Assembly: GCF_000499845.2 (NCBI RefSeq)
Contig: NC_023749.2
Location: forward strand, 39,784,368-39,848,367
Length of the DNA: 64,000 nucleotides
Origin: Phaseolus vulgaris
Lineage: Eukaryota; Streptophyta; Magnoliopsida; Fabales; Fabaceae
Reading direction: 5' to 3'
The notes under the pieces are model-generated. The model had not been told where the DNA came from. It worked only from the letters and a program-made list of their open reading frames with translations, and ran no database searches. Shown in pieces: positions 62,836-64,000 of the stretch. Position 1 is the first letter of the stretch. Each line of letters starts with the position of its first letter. The position numbers and the translations under genes are program-made.

Positions 62836-63895
62836 TACTCCCCGAGTTGGAGAGAATTCGACCACGAATTCTGGAGACCTACAGAAAAAGGAGTTAGATC
62901 ACTGATATTAAATGTATGACTACCAAGGTATGTATCAGGCATATCTAACTCATAAGAATTATCATTAATCCTCTTTAGGACTTGGAATGTCCATCACCAC
63001 GAGGCATTAGTTTGGACTTCCTTTGAGTAGGAAAACGATCTTTCTGCAAATGAAGCCAAACTCAATCACCTTCATCAAATAACAATGCTTTTCTCCTTTT
63101 GTTGGCAAGTTCAGCATACTTGCCAACCTTCTTCTCAATTCTCAACTTAATGTCTTTATGCAAATTTTTAATAAAAGAAGCTTTGTCATCACCATCTTTG
63201 CACAAGACATCATCAAGTATGGGAATAGGAAGAAGATCAAGAGGTGTTAAGGGATTAAACCCATAAACAACCTCAAAAGGAGAATGTGAAGTGGTAGAAT
63301 TTACTACACGATTATAAGCAAATTCAACATGTGGTAGTAAATTCTCCCAAACTCTAGGATTCCCGGAAATAAAGCATCTCAACATTTGTCCCAAAGTTCT
63401 ATTTACCACTTCGGTTTGACCACCGGTTTGTGGGTGACAAGTGGTAGAAAATAAAAGTTTAGTACCAAGCTTACCCCACAAGGTCTTCCAAAAGTGACTC
63501 AAGAACTTGGAATCTCTATCGAACACAATAGTTTTAGGAATACCATGTAAACGAACCACTTCTTGAAAGAAGAGGTTTGCAATATGACATGCATCATCCA
63601 CTTTGTGGCAAGGAATAAAGTGAACCATCTTTCAAAAACGATCCACTACCACAAAAATGGAATCCTTTCCCTTAGATGTCTTGGGTAATCCTAAGATGAA
63701 ATCCATAGAAATGTCAACCCAAGGCATTGAAGGGATAGGAAGAGGAGTATATAAACCATGGGGATGCAATCTAGATTTAGCTTTACGGCAAGCTATGCAT
63801 TTTTCACACAAACTATGAACATGTTTATGCATATGAGGCCAAAAGAAATGTTCATGTAACACATCCAAAGTTTTTGCAACCCCAAAATGACCCAT
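62836..63895 (-). pseudogene. integrase and pol end of chromovirus C3
   Basis: Minus strand from 63895: [20 protein letters not shown] and [12 protein letters not shown] (HHCC finger), then [13 protein letters not shown] (first Asp). TGA at 63629-63634 (DRF-Ser expected) interrupts; next [22 protein letters not shown] (second Asp), [16 protein letters not shown] (Glu) and [18 protein letters not shown] second stop near 63062 (EGD-Leu expected) precedes VWLHLQKDRFPTQRKSKLMP. Pol ends with NSWSNSLQLGEYDGD, where the polypurine tract (CTCGGGGAGTA) overlaps the coding frame and the frame enters the LTR. I do not see a clear chromodomain in what is left. Confidence 0.88.
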
Positions 63896-64000
63896 TAATC
63901 CTCTTTCATGTGCTTCTCTAACAAGAGATAATCTAATGGAGCATTGGGGAACACAAAGACGTTTTCCTTTAAAAAGAAAGCCATCTTGGATAAAAAAATC
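63896..64000 (-). pseudogene. upstream pol of C3, cut by the window edge
   Basis: Short minus-strand patch ([19 protein letters not shown]) preceding the integrase finger, the usual segment after RNase H in Ty3 elements. Too short to say more. Confidence 0.55.

Larger units (their letters stand above)
50583..64000 (-). mobile_element. chromovirus-type Ty3 element C3, continuing past the window
   Basis: 3' LTR pieces 50583-50695 and 61756-62835 are separated by Tat element D. The LTR ends are TGATGGAGATCAAG (at 62835) and TCACATCA (at 50583). The internal part from 62836 upward is the end of pol, with integrase to 63895 and more toward the window edge. Candidate target sequence GAACC at 50578-50582 cannot be tested because the other end is outside. 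Confidence 0.85.

Noticed and set aside
1..64000. Host protein-coding gene
   Set aside because: Every long frame belongs to, or overlaps, a retrotransposon domain or LTR; none resembles a plant housekeeping gene.

Overview
The window is plant nuclear DNA made almost entirely of retrotransposons inserted into one another. I see no host gene, no rRNA or tRNA gene and no CRISPR array. Ty3 Tat-lineage elements with a second RNase H, Ty1/copia Sirevirus-like elements with an env-like gene, and chromovirus-like Ty3 elements together point to a flowering plant. The sequence style (long Sirevirus LTRs, recurrent AAACAATCGGTTGTTT motifs) suggests a legume, perhaps Phaseoleae, but that is recognition rather than proof. 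Such density fits pericentromeric heterochromatin.

Layout. 1-1732: AT-rich DNA with a CACTA-like end and a LINE reverse-transcriptase scrap. 1733-5567: a decayed Ty1/copia element on the minus strand. 5568-30638: a minus-strand Sirevirus-like element (S1: LTR piece, env-like gene, pol end). Its env-like gene is split by a solo chromovirus LTR (H, 6436-29127, duplication TTAGG). H is itself split by two Tat elements: A (6446-18508, duplication GAGAT, two 792-bp LTRs differing at 2 sites) and B (18863-28488, duplication GTTTT). 30639-30830: start of another chromovirus LTR, entered by Tat element E (30831-36162, 3' part lost). 36163-39887: Sirevirus LTR pieces and a badly decayed Tat pol (T3). 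39888-50582: the 3' part of a second Sirevirus (F1), whose LTR was entered by a pol-less chromovirus derivative C (40970-48168, duplication GGTTT). C carries two solo LTRs (42258-43811, duplication GTATG; 45287-46081, duplication ACACC). 50583-64000: a third chromovirus (C3) whose 3' LTR was entered by Tat element D (50696-61750, duplication TTTCA).

How the genes work together. The sense strand of each Tat element would encode Gag, aspartic protease, reverse transcriptase, RNase H, a second archaeal-type RNase H and integrase, for copying RNA to DNA and inserting it. All copies here are broken. Opposite to gag-pol, elements A, B and D carry one or two antisense genes of the 'putative gypsy type transposon' family (Transposase_28-like). 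These genes share an intron position, and the long form also shares a 5'-UTR intron. This antisense module, and the palindromic GC-rich repeats and W-box clusters of the LTRs, are the most interesting parts of the window.
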